Part shown: positions 16,085 through 22,909 of the stretch, piece by piece | How the letters are laid out: each line of letters opens with the position of its first letter | Position numbering within the stretch: the first letter of the stretch is position 1 | DNA from: Planctomycetota bacterium | GTDB taxonomy: Bacteria; Planctomycetota; UBA8108 | Assembly: GCA_002695115.1 (NCBI GenBank) | Contig: NZOA01000027.1 | Location: forward strand, 26,808-49,716 | DNA: 22,909 nt | Direction of reading: 5' to 3' | Notes under the pieces: generated by a model | Database searches by the model: none | The model's input: the letters and a program-made list of their open reading frames with translations, nothing else | Told to the model about the DNA's origin: nothing | Made by a program: the position numbers and the translations under genes

Positions 16085-17028
16085 TGCCAGGGCTGGCCAT
16101 CATTGGAAACTGCTGCGCGGATCTCTACATCCCGCCGCACGAGCCGCCCCCGGCGGGGGGAATCGAGAGGATTCCCCGGCCCAGGGTCGAGCTCGGAGGA
16201 AATGGAGCCAATACGGCTGTCACCGCGGCCCGGCTCGGCGTCTCCACCGCGCTCGTCGGCGTGCTTGGAGATGATATCTTCGGCCGTCACCTGCGGCAAT
16301 CTCTCGAGGCCGACGGCATCGACCTCTCCCTGCTCGCCCTCAGGGAGGATTGCGGAGCCCCGGTAACCCTGGTGCTCAACGACCAGGACGGGGAGCGCAG
16401 CTTCGTCCACTACGGCGGCAGCAATGACGCCTGGGAAATGCCGGCGGCCGCCCTGGAGACCTCCTGGAAGGTTTTTCACATGGCGGCGCCGGAACTGCTC
16501 GGAGTTTTCTGGCCCGGCCCCTGCCTGGAGGCGGCCGCAGCGCTCAAGAAAACCGGCGCTGAGCTCAGCCTTGATGTCTTCGTCCCGCAGGACGCCCCGG
16601 GGCGCCTGGAAGATCCCGCCGAGGCCCACGCCCCCCTCCTGGGACTTGCCGATATGGTCTTTCCGAACGAGCACGAGGCGGCGGCCGTCACCGGCCGCGA
16701 CAATATCGGCGATATGCTTGCCTGCCTGCGCGACATGGGCGTCGAGATCGCGGTGATCAAGAGGGGAGACCGCGGCGCGGCCGTGTCCTGGGACGGCCGG
16801 GTTGAAGATATTCCAGCCGCGCAGGTAAGGGCGGTCGACACCTGCGGAGCCGGGGACAACTTTGTCGGGGCCTTCCTCGCCGGCAGGATGAACGGACTGG
16901 ATCCTCTCGAGTGTGCGAAGCTCGGCTGTGAGCTGGGGACCCTCTGCGTTCAGCAGACGGGCTCCGTTACCGCCAGCTCAAACGCGGCGAGACTCGAGGA
17001 AATCCTGGAGCGCCACGGGATCGGCTGA
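16084..17028 (+). CDS. PfkB family carbohydrate kinase
   Basis: Cytoplasmic ATP-dependent sugar or nucleoside kinase of 314 residues, the normal length. The N-terminal substrate loop is LGGNGANTAVTAARLG (38-53), and the C-terminal family signature DTCGAGDNFVGAFLAG carries the catalytic base D258. The gene starts at ATG 16084 in a TGATG overlap with the serine hydrolase, so the two are translated together. Pairing of a secreted hydrolase with a sugar kinase suggests salvage of a sugar-containing wall or glycoconjugate fragment, which is inference. The substrate (ribose, fructose, adenosine and others are possible) cannot be told. A small CTGAG-ACAC-CTCAG hairpin covers the stop codon. Confidence 0.92.
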   Translation: MPGLAIIGNCCADLYIPPHEPPPAGGIERIPRPRVELGGNGANTAVTAARLGVSTALVGVLGDDIFGRHLRQSLEADGIDLSLLALREDCGAPVTLVLNDQDGERSFVHYGGSNDAWEMPAAALETSWKVFHMAAPELLGVFWPGPCLEAAAALKKTGAELSLDVFVPQDAPGRLEDPAEAHAPLLGLADMVFPNEHEAAAVTGRDNIGDMLACLRDMGVEIAVIKRGDRGAAVSWDGRVEDIPAAQVRAVDTCGAGDNFVGAFLAGRMNGLDPLECAKLGCELGTLCVQQTGSVTASSNAARLEEILERHGIG

Positions 17029-17065
17029 GACACCTCAGTTGCTGGCTCAAAGGTTTCCCAGGCTG

Positions 17066-17071
17066 TATACT
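17066..17071 (+). promoter_or_regulatory. -10 box of the DUF3500 gene
   Basis: TATACT in the 97-base gap predicts a start near 17079 and a leader of about 47 bases with GAAGGG ahead of ATG 17126. The best upstream TTGCTG lies 21 bases away, which is too far for a normal -35. Confidence 0.4.
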
Positions 17072-17125
17072 GTTCCCCTCACTTCGCCTCTGAACGAACA
17101 AACCGGAACACGAAGGGTCATCGAG

Positions 17126-18160
17126 ATGAACAGGATCTTCTTTTTCTCCAGCGCCAGTCTCCTCCTGGCAGCCTGGCTGTTAAACCCCGCCCTCGACTAT
17201 GGAACGAGCTCCGTCGACGCAGCCGCCGCGAGCGCCAGGACGGCGGATGCCATCACCGCTGCCGTAAAAAAGGTGGCATCCAAGCTCTCCGTACGCCAGC
17301 GCGAGAAGGCCCTCTTCGACTTCAAGGACGAGGAACGCCTCAACTGGCATTTCATCCCCAGGCCGCGAAAGGGACTTGCCCTCAGCGAGATGAACGACGC
17401 GCAGAAGAAGCTCGTCCAGGACCTCCTCCTCGTCTCCCTGGGAGAAAAGGGGGCCAGGACCGTCGAAGAGGTCCGTTCCCTCGAGGGAATCCTGAGATCC
17501 ATCGAGGGTCCCAATAGAAGATTCAGCCGTGACCCGGAGCACTACTACCTGAGCATCTTCGGCACCCCGGGCTCAAAAGAAAAATGGGGCTGGCGCTTTG
17601 AAGGCCACCACCTCTGCCTCAACTTCACCCTCCAGGGGAAGTCCGTCCTCTCAGCGACCCCCCTGTTCTACGGAGCCAATCCCGCCATGGTCGAAAACGG
17701 CTCCAGGAAAGGACTCAGAGTTCTGGGCAAGGTAGAGGACCTCGCCCAGCAGCTGATGCGGAGCCTCGACGAATCCCAGCTCAAGACCGCCCTTGGAAAA
17801 GGCAAACCCGAGGAGGTCAAAGCCACCCAGGCGGCAACCTACAATGCCCGCCTGCCCCTGGGACTTCCAGGCAGCAGCATGAACGAGGTCCAGGTAAAGG
17901 CGCTCACCCAGCTGGTACTCGAACACACGGGAAACCTGGAAAAAGACCTGCGCAAGGAGATGGAGATCTCGCTCACCAAGAATGTGGCCGATATCCAGCT
18001 GGCCTGGAGGGGGAAGCTCGGAGCCGGCGAGGGCCATTCCTTCATCGTTCACGGCCCGGACTTCATCATCAGCTATGCCAATTTCCAGAACAATGCCGCG
18101 CACATCCACAGCGCCCTGAGAGCGCGCAAGGGCGAGTTCGGAATCGACTCGGAGAAATAG
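17126..18160 (+). CDS. DUF3500 family secreted protein
   Basis: Protein of 344 residues. A signal peptide of about 35 residues (hydrophobic SASLLLAAWLL) precedes a mature region with the segments KWGWRFEGHHLCLNFTL, TPLFYGANPA and GKVEDLAQQL, which fit the DUF3500 family found widely in planctomycetes and related phyla. The C-terminal IQLAWRG...SFIVHGPDFIISYAN block with its histidines is also family-like and suggests a binding or catalytic pocket, but no reaction is known to me. ATG 17126 is chosen over the long open upstream stretch (to 16913) because it has a good ribosome site and signal peptide. It converges on the radical SAM gene, 17 bases away. Confidence 0.85.
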   Translation: MNRIFFFSSASLLLAAWLLNPALDYGTSSVDAAAASARTADAITAAVKKVASKLSVRQREKALFDFKDEERLNWHFIPRPRKGLALSEMNDAQKKLVQDLLLVSLGEKGARTVEEVRSLEGILRSIEGPNRRFSRDPEHYYLSIFGTPGSKEKWGWRFEGHHLCLNFTLQGKSVLSATPLFYGANPAMVENGSRKGLRVLGKVEDLAQQLMRSLDESQLKTALGKGKPEEVKATQAATYNARLPLGLPGSSMNEVQVKALTQLVLEHTGNLEKDLRKEMEISLTKNVADIQLAWRGKLGAGEGHSFIVHGPDFIISYANFQNNAAHIHSALRARKGEFGIDSEK

Positions 18161-18177
18161 CCGGCCGCGGAGGGCCC

Positions 18178-19533
18178 TCAGCTGTTCGCCGCGACCTCGG
18201 ACTCGCCGGGAAGCCGGGCGACCTCGAGATCGCCCGGCAGGGCATCCATGAAGGAGCTTACCGAGAAGACCGCGTTGCCGGCGCCCGGCAGCCCGTAACC
18301 CGGCGGCGCCGGGAGGTTGTAGCGCAGCAGGGTCTCTCTCCAGAGCCGCAGCAGGCCGACGTGGTATTCCAGCGGGGCCGCCCCCTGGTCCCTGCCGAGG
18401 ACGCTCAGGGGCTCGGGGCACCAGACCGTGAAGCGAGGGGTGATTCCCCGCGACATGAAGTAGTCGAGTCCTTCGCCGGTGGAGGCGAGCGCGTCCTCGA
18501 TCCTCGAAAAACCGTGGGGAGCCGCCATCTCGACTCCGGCGACGAAATTCGGAATGACCTGGGCTGGGCCGAAGACCTCCGCCGCATCCACGATGCGCTT
18601 CATCCATTCGTCGCGGCCCACGTAGTCTTCCTTGCCCGGACAGATGATCGAAAAGAGGCGCCGATCCCAGACCTCGTAGTTTGGATGGTAGATCTGGACT
18701 CCCGCATCCCGAAACCGCCGGACATCATCGAGCGGGAGCGCCTGGACCACCATCTTGGAAATCCAGCGTCCCGGAAAACGGGAATTGATCGCCCGAGCAT
18801 AGGCCTCGTAGAAGGTGGCCTCGTCCTGCCCCCTCAGATGGCGGGTGATGCTTCCCCCCGTGATGGTGTAGGCCCGGGTTCGTTTCTCGACATCCGTCTC
18901 ATCGATGATCTCGAGGGCCTCCACCACCTCCTCGACCGCCTTCACCGTATCGTAGGGCCGGCCGGCCTCCTTCTGCTGGCGAACATTCTCGTTGATGTCG
19001 CAGAACTGGCACTCCTCCTTGAAGCCGAAATACTGGCATTTACGGAAGACCGTCAGGTAGACGAGGTAGCCCCACTCGATGGTCGGGGCAATCTCGGTGA
19101 TGGTCCTGCCGCTTCGCAGATCGCGTCGGTAATACTCCGGGGTCTCCTGCAGATCGATATCACAGACCAGCTCCCCCCCCACCAGCAGCGCCAGCTTCCC
19201 CTCGACGATATCGACGCGGTAGGGTGAGTCGGGATAAATCCGGACACTCACGATCGTGCGCCTGAAATTCCGGGGACCGCCCACGAGAGAGAGCTCCTCC
19301 GGGACCCTCAGGTTTTCCCCCTGCTCGAGCTCGTTGATGGGCCGCAGGTCGAAGCTGAAGATGAAATAAGACTTGGGCTTGAATCCGCCACAGACCCTGA
19401 GGGCATCCTCGGAAAAGCTGACCCCCAGCCTGAGCAGATCTTCCTTGAAGATGGCCTCAGGCGGCACATCGGGATACTTTTCGATGAGGCTCTCAACCTC
19501 GGCGAGGCGGCTATTGTCGGTCATTTCTCTCAT
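18178..19533 (-). CDS. radical SAM protein with C-x8-C-x2-C cluster motif
   Basis: Protein of 451 residues. The motif C166-QYFGFKEE-C175-QF-C178 follows the hydrophobic strand YLVYLTVFRK, as in radical SAM enzymes, but the first spacing is eight rather than the canonical three residues; Elp3-type enzymes also have a long first spacing. TITGGSI (about 229-235) matches the GGE-like SAM-binding strand. The first 160 residues form an extra N-terminal domain with beta strands, and the remainder follows a TIM-barrel pattern. It would carry out a radical reaction on an unknown substrate in the cytoplasm. ATG 19533 has CTGGAG six bases upstream. It stands alone, divergent from the lipoprotein gene, so context gives no clue to the product. 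Confidence 0.85.
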   Translation of the reverse strand: MREMTDNSRLAEVESLIEKYPDVPPEAIFKEDLLRLGVSFSEDALRVCGGFKPKSYFIFSFDLRPINELEQGENLRVPEELSLVGGPRNFRRTIVSVRIYPDSPYRVDIVEGKLALLVGGELVCDIDLQETPEYYRRDLRSGRTITEIAPTIEWGYLVYLTVFRKCQYFGFKEECQFCDINENVRQQKEAGRPYDTVKAVEEVVEALEIIDETDVEKRTRAYTITGGSITRHLRGQDEATFYEAYARAINSRFPGRWISKMVVQALPLDDVRRFRDAGVQIYHPNYEVWDRRLFSIICPGKEDYVGRDEWMKRIVDAAEVFGPAQVIPNFVAGVEMAAPHGFSRIEDALASTGEGLDYFMSRGITPRFTVWCPEPLSVLGRDQGAAPLEYHVGLLRLWRETLLRYNLPAPPGYGLPGAGNAVFSVSSFMDALPGDLEVARLPGESEVAANS

Positions 19534-19608
19534 GGAAACTCCAGGGAGAGTTCACGCTCCCAACGGGGCCCCCCACCGGTTTTTGCTGCCGTCGGGGACC
19601 GCGCAAAG

Positions 19609-19614
19609 TATCAT
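19609..19614 (+). promoter_or_regulatory. possible -10 box in the divergent radical SAM/lipoprotein spacer
   Basis: TATCAT reads as a -10 on the plus strand, and the complementary reading CTATGATAC gives TATGAT on the minus strand, so one AT-rich patch in the 171-base spacer could serve both genes. TTGCTG at 19583-19588 is 20 bases upstream on the plus strand, longer than ideal. Confidence 0.35.
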
Positions 19615-19704
19615 AGGATCACGGCAAAAGCATCTTCGGGTTCCGGCGAGTTGAAACCAAACCGGACGTTGCCCCGGCAGACCCTCGAGGCCGCCTGTGA
19701 AGTC

Positions 19705-20322
19705 ATGAAACAATACCTCCTTCTCTTTCTGCCGGTACTCTGCGTGACAGCCTGCCCTGAGGGGCGGGCGGCCGTGGTCGAACTCGACCTCGAGAAGCTG
19801 ACCCTTCGCTCGAGCCACATCTTCTGTGGTGAGGTGGTCGCGATACAGAGCCGCTGGGGTGACTTTCTCGGGCTCGGCAGGGCGATGATAACCGATGTTC
19901 GCATCAAGGTCTCGGAGACCTGGCGAGACTCGCCGGGAAAACGTCCGGGGCTCATCCGCGGAAGCCGGACCGGAGCGAAGACCCCGGGCGGCATCACCGA
20001 GATCACCATCCAATACCTCGGCGGCCGGATCGGCGAGCGTTGGCAGAAATGCGCCGACTCACCGCGCTTCCTGCGGGGAGAGAAGGTGCTGGTCTTCGCC
20101 AGGGAGTTCAACGGAGCGCTCTGGAGCACGGGCTGGTTCCAGGGAAAATACCGGTTGGAATCGAGTCCGCCGGCCACCGGCAATACCGGGAAGGTTCTCG
20201 TCATGGGCGCCAGACACCTGCCCGTTCGAAAAACCATGGAGCTTCAAGCGCTTCGGCGCAAGGTGAGGGAAATCCTCCAGGGAAAAAGAAACCCCGGCGG
20301 CGAAGACAGGAGCGGGAAATGA
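19705..20322 (+). CDS. secreted lipoprotein, unknown, partner of the matrixin gene
   Basis: Protein of 205 residues from ATG 19705. The leader MKQYLLLFLPVLCVTAC ends in a V-T-A-C lipobox. The mature part has an HIFCGEVVAIQSRW segment, a GGRIG loop, FLRGEKVLVFAREF and GWFQGKYRLESS, a strand-rich pattern I have seen in planctomycete secreted proteins coded beside metalloproteases, but I cannot name a family. A TTG at 19651 would put 18 polar residues before the leader and is rejected. The stop overlaps the matrixin ATG by four bases (ATGA), so the two proteins are made together and may act together at the cell surface. The C-terminus is basic. Confidence 0.75.
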   Translation: MKQYLLLFLPVLCVTACPEGRAAVVELDLEKLTLRSSHIFCGEVVAIQSRWGDFLGLGRAMITDVRIKVSETWRDSPGKRPGLIRGSRTGAKTPGGITEITIQYLGGRIGERWQKCADSPRFLRGEKVLVFAREFNGALWSTGWFQGKYRLESSPPATGNTGKVLVMGARHLPVRKTMELQALRRKVREILQGKRNPGGEDRSGK

Positions 20323-22199
20323 CCGGTCGCTGGCGAACAGCCCCCTGCCTGGCGCTTCTCGTCCTGTTCCTGGCGGGAGTGCTCTCTACGCCGCAGGCAC
20401 AGGGCTTTGACACCCTGGGCATGAGCTGGCGCACCGGCCGGATCAACTACAGGATCAATCCGAACTTCCCGGATGAGAGCCGCACCGGCACCCGCGCACA
20501 ACAGCTCGAGCTGCTCACCTGTTCCGCCGACTGCTGGCGCGAGCAATCGGCGGCGGACCTGCGTTTCGTCTACCTTGGAACGACCACCGCCGGCGGGCTC
20601 GATGAGGATGACAACATCAACGCCGTCTCCTGGGCCAACCAGGATGGTGGAGACGCCCTCGCCATTACGCTCGTCAGCGGCATCGGCTCTCGGATCGAGA
20701 GCTTTGACATGGTCCTCTTCGCCAGGAGCCTCGGCACCGCCAATAATTGGAACGGCCCCCAGGACCCGCCCAGCGGCACCATGGACCTCAGGGGGATCGC
20801 CACCCATGAATTCGGGCATGCGCTCGGTCTCGACCACTCGGATGTCCGCACCGCCACCATGTACGCCGCCGCCCTGAACCGTGGCCAGCACCTGAGGACC
20901 CTGCACGCGGACGACATCGCCGGCGCCGAGTTCCTCTACGAGACCCGCGGCGGTGCCAATCCCGCCACCCGGATTATCGAGGTGGAGCCGGACTCCGGAC
21001 CTTCCGCCGGAAGAAACGAGGTTCTCATCCGGGGCAGGAACTTCACCTGGGACCAGGACTCGACCCTCTATATCGGCGGCCGACGGCTGTCCGCCTCCGC
21101 CTGGACCATCGAAGACTGCTGCCTGATCCGGGTGCACCGCATGATCTCCGGCAGCGCGGGGCCCGTGGACATCCGCATCACCGGAGAGCTCGGAGAGGAC
21201 GTACTGGAGGACGGCTATCGCTACCTGTCCCCGGCTCCGCGGCTCGCGTCCATCGAACCCGGCGAGGGCCCGGTCACCGGCGGAATCCAGGTGACCGTCA
21301 TCGGCGAGAATTTCACCTCCGGCGCCGAGCTGCGAATCGGCGGTGTCCGCGTGGAGGATGCCGCGCGGATCGACTCCGGGATGATCCGGGGCACCCTCCC
21401 GCGCCGCCGCGGCGGCGGAACGTTTGACGTAACCGTGACCCAGGACGGGGCGGAAGCCCGCCTCCAGGACGCCTTCACCTACCACTCGAAGATCCTGCGC
21501 ATCGCCGAGAGCGAGGGACCCGCCGGAGGCTCCCGCATCCCCGTCGACGTTCTCTGCACCTCGGATTCAGCGCTCTCGGGAGTGTCCTTCGCCCTCTCCT
21601 ACGACAACAGCGAACTCACCGTCGACGGCATCAGCAACGAGGAGCTCCTCACGAGCGAGGCGAGCTTCGCCGCCGCCAATATCGACAACGACTCGGGCAT
21701 CGCCACCTACGGAATCGTGATGTCCTTCACCGACGCCTCTCCCAGCATTCCGGCCGGAGAAGAGACTGTCATAGCGAGACTCCTGGTGTCTCTCTCACAG
21801 TCGCTCGATGACGGCGATCGCGTCGAGCTGAACCTCGCCGGAGGCATCGGCTCTCCCCCGGTCAACCTGGAATTCACCACGATCGGCGACGGCCGCGTGG
21901 TCGAGCCCCTGGCCCTCGGCGGGACCGTCATCGCCCGTCCCGCGCCGCTGTTCCTACGAGGCGATACCGATCAAAGTGGAACCATCCAGTTGACAGACGC
22001 GGTCTTCCTGCTGGATTATCTCTTTCGAGGCGGCAGGGTACCTTCCTGTGAAGATGCAGCGGATGCCAACGATGATGGCAGTATCGACATCTCCGATGGA
22101 ATACTGATCCTGCGCTTCCTGTTTTCCGGCGGGAACAGGCCCCGAGCGCCATTCCCCAGGGCCGGAAGGGATCTGACCGAAGACAACCTCGGCTGCTGA
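20319..22199 (+). CDS. modular secreted matrixin: M10-like protease, two TIG, cohesin-like, dockerin-like
   Basis: Protein of 626 residues from ATG 20319 (CAGGAG seven bases upstream), with a signal peptide of about 29 residues. Residues 30-210 are an M10-like zinc protease: H163-E-F-G-H167-ALGLD-H173, then the Met-turn ATMY (M181). Two IPT/TIG immunoglobulin-like domains follow (about 217-302 and 306-388). Residues 392-540 resemble a cohesin fold (SGVSFALSYDNSELTV...GIVMSF). Residues 546-605 carry two dockerin-like calcium loops, DTDQSGTIQLTD (549-560) and DANDDGSIDISD (582-593). The tail PFPRAGRDLTEDNLGC is in planctomycete style. It likely cleaves proteins outside the cell and binds calcium and partners. 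The protease call is firm; the cohesin-like call is tentative. Confidence 0.9.
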   Translation: MTGRWRTAPCLALLVLFLAGVLSTPQAQGFDTLGMSWRTGRINYRINPNFPDESRTGTRAQQLELLTCSADCWREQSAADLRFVYLGTTTAGGLDEDDNINAVSWANQDGGDALAITLVSGIGSRIESFDMVLFARSLGTANNWNGPQDPPSGTMDLRGIATHEFGHALGLDHSDVRTATMYAAALNRGQHLRTLHADDIAGAEFLYETRGGANPATRIIEVEPDSGPSAGRNEVLIRGRNFTWDQDSTLYIGGRRLSASAWTIEDCCLIRVHRMISGSAGPVDIRITGELGEDVLEDGYRYLSPAPRLASIEPGEGPVTGGIQVTVIGENFTSGAELRIGGVRVEDAARIDSGMIRGTLPRRRGGGTFDVTVTQDGAEARLQDAFTYHSKILRIAESEGPAGGSRIPVDVLCTSDSALSGVSFALSYDNSELTVDGISNEELLTSEASFAAANIDNDSGIATYGIVMSFTDASPSIPAGEETVIARLLVSLSQSLDDGDRVELNLAGGIGSPPVNLEFTTIGDGRVVEPLALGGTVIARPAPLFLRGDTDQSGTIQLTDAVFLLDYLFRGGRVPSCEDAADANDDGSIDISDGILILRFLFSGGNRPRAPFPRAGRDLTEDNLGC

Positions 22200-22211
22200 G
22201 CGCCTGTAGAC

Positions 22212-22909
22212 TTGAAACGACTCGCATTGCTTACCAGCGGAGGAGACTGCCCGGGGCTGAATCCCTGCATTCGCTCCGTCGTGCGAACAGCCCTCTCCGG
22301 AGGGATCGAGGCCATCGGAGTCCACAGGGGCTGGCGCGGCCTCATCGATAACGACATGGAGCCAATGGATGCGCGCAGCGTGGCCGGGATCGTCAATCTC
22401 GGAGGTACCGTTCTACGCTCGAGCCGCTGCCCGGAATTCAGGGAGACGACTGCCCGTGAGCAGGCCGTCGCCAACCTCGCGAAACGCGGGATCGATGGCC
22501 TGGTCGTGATAGGAGGCAACGGCTCGCTCCGGGGAGCCTGTGAGCTTTCGAAGCAGGCCAGCCTGCCGCTCATCGGCATACCGAAAACGATCGACAATGA
22601 CGTAGGGGGGACCGACTACGCCCTCGGATTTGACACGGCGGTCAATACCGCGGTCGAGGCGATCGACAAGATTCGCGATACGGCGACCTCCCACGAGCGC
22701 CTCTTCCTGGTCGAGGTCATGGGCCGCGATCGCGGCTTCCTGGCCCTGGAGGTCGCGCTGGCCTGCGGAGCCGAGGGGGTCCTGGTGCCTGAGATGCCGA
22801 CCGACATCGCCGCCCTCTGCGCCGGGCTCGAGCGCGGCCGTGAGGCCGGCAAGGTCTCCAGCATCGTCGTCGTCGCAGAAGGTGACGACGCGGGCAACGC
22901 CTATGAGAT
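22212..22909 (+). CDS. pfkA: 6-phosphofructokinase, 3' partial
   Basis: N-terminal 232 residues of a PfkA-type kinase, which phosphorylates fructose 6-phosphate in glycolysis; the rest lies beyond the window. It begins at TTG 22212, four codons after the in-frame matrixin stop, giving MKRLALLTSGGDCPGLNPCI. Other blocks are VIGGNGSLRGA, PKTIDNDVGGTDYALGFDTA and EVMGRDRGFLAL. At the positions that separate phosphate donors, Gly (E. coli 104, in GGNGS) indicates ATP, while Lys (E. coli 124, in PKTIDND) is the residue usual in pyrophosphate enzymes. The Gly/Lys pair is known in some actinomycete ATP enzymes, so ATP is more likely. No clear Shine-Dalgarno is seen; coupling to the matrixin gene is possible. 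Confidence 0.92.
   Translation, partial: MKRLALLTSGGDCPGLNPCIRSVVRTALSGGIEAIGVHRGWRGLIDNDMEPMDARSVAGIVNLGGTVLRSSRCPEFRETTAREQAVANLAKRGIDGLVVIGGNGSLRGACELSKQASLPLIGIPKTIDNDVGGTDYALGFDTAVNTAVEAIDKIRDTATSHERLFLVEVMGRDRGFLALEVALACGAEGVLVPEMPTDIAALCAGLERGREAGKVSSIVVVAEGDDAGNAYE

Noticed and set aside
17025..17038. CTGAG-ACAC-CTCAG hairpin at the PfkB stop as a terminator
   Set aside because: The stem is only five pairs and is followed by just two T residues.
20244..21485. Minus-strand frame of 413 codons opposite the matrixin
   Set aside because: The matrixin frame holds a complete zinc motif and domain order. The antisense product is Gly/Asp/Val-rich without motifs.
22197..22214. In-frame UGA between the matrixin and the phosphofructokinase as a second selenocysteine site
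   Set aside because: The matrixin tail DNLGC is a natural end, PfkA-type proteins begin where the TTG lies, and no cysteine is expected at this point.

Overview
The window reads as chromosomal DNA from a high-GC Gram-negative bacterium, most likely a planctomycete (Planctomycetota). Pointers to this are a planctomycete-type cytochrome c domain fused to WD40 repeats, a DUF3500 protein, a matrixin protease ending in TIG, cohesin-like and dockerin-like modules with the C-terminal style common in that phylum, an M64 peptidase, and several lipoprotein signals. No phage, IS element, tRNA, rRNA or CRISPR array is visible.

Layout. 1-3223 (+): an ABC-2 type exporter operon (permease cut by the window edge, a membrane-anchored extracytoplasmic protein, an ATPase) with overlapping stops and starts. 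3334-4779 (+): M64 peptidase. 4803-8408 (-): an operon whose first gene is a SelW/Rdx-type selenoprotein with an in-frame UGA in a CxxU motif, followed by a MutS2 without its Smr domain, a DUF4956-like membrane protein and a small PH-like membrane protein. 8547-10139 (+): a sodium:solute symporter divergent from the selenoprotein. 10112-12157 (-): a cytochrome c-WD40 protein followed by a thioredoxin-fold lipoprotein that has lost its CxxC. 12356-13027 (+): unknown anchored protein. 13041-13880 (-): proC. 14214-18160 (+): a TPR protein fused to a YggX-like iron-trafficking domain, a serine hydrolase lipoprotein, a PfkB sugar kinase and a DUF3500 protein. 18178-19533 (-): radical SAM protein with unusual cysteine spacing. 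19705-22909 (+): secreted lipoprotein, modular matrixin, and the start of a phosphofructokinase.

The strongest discovery is the selenoprotein at 8178-8408. It is split by UGA, so ordinary gene calling misses it. It has a consensus extended -10 promoter, a good Shine-Dalgarno site, the family motif CVQU at the UGA and a hairpin at bacterial SECIS distance with a guanine-containing AGUCU loop. This implies that the organism decodes selenocysteine. Secondary points are the Smr-less MutS2 next to it, the two-CxxC YggX fusion, the redox-dead TlpA-like protein, the C-x8-C-x2-C radical SAM enzyme, and two genes whose -10 boxes sit so close to the start codon that their mRNAs would be leaderless.

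All assignments come from reading translations and motifs by eye; no database search was run.
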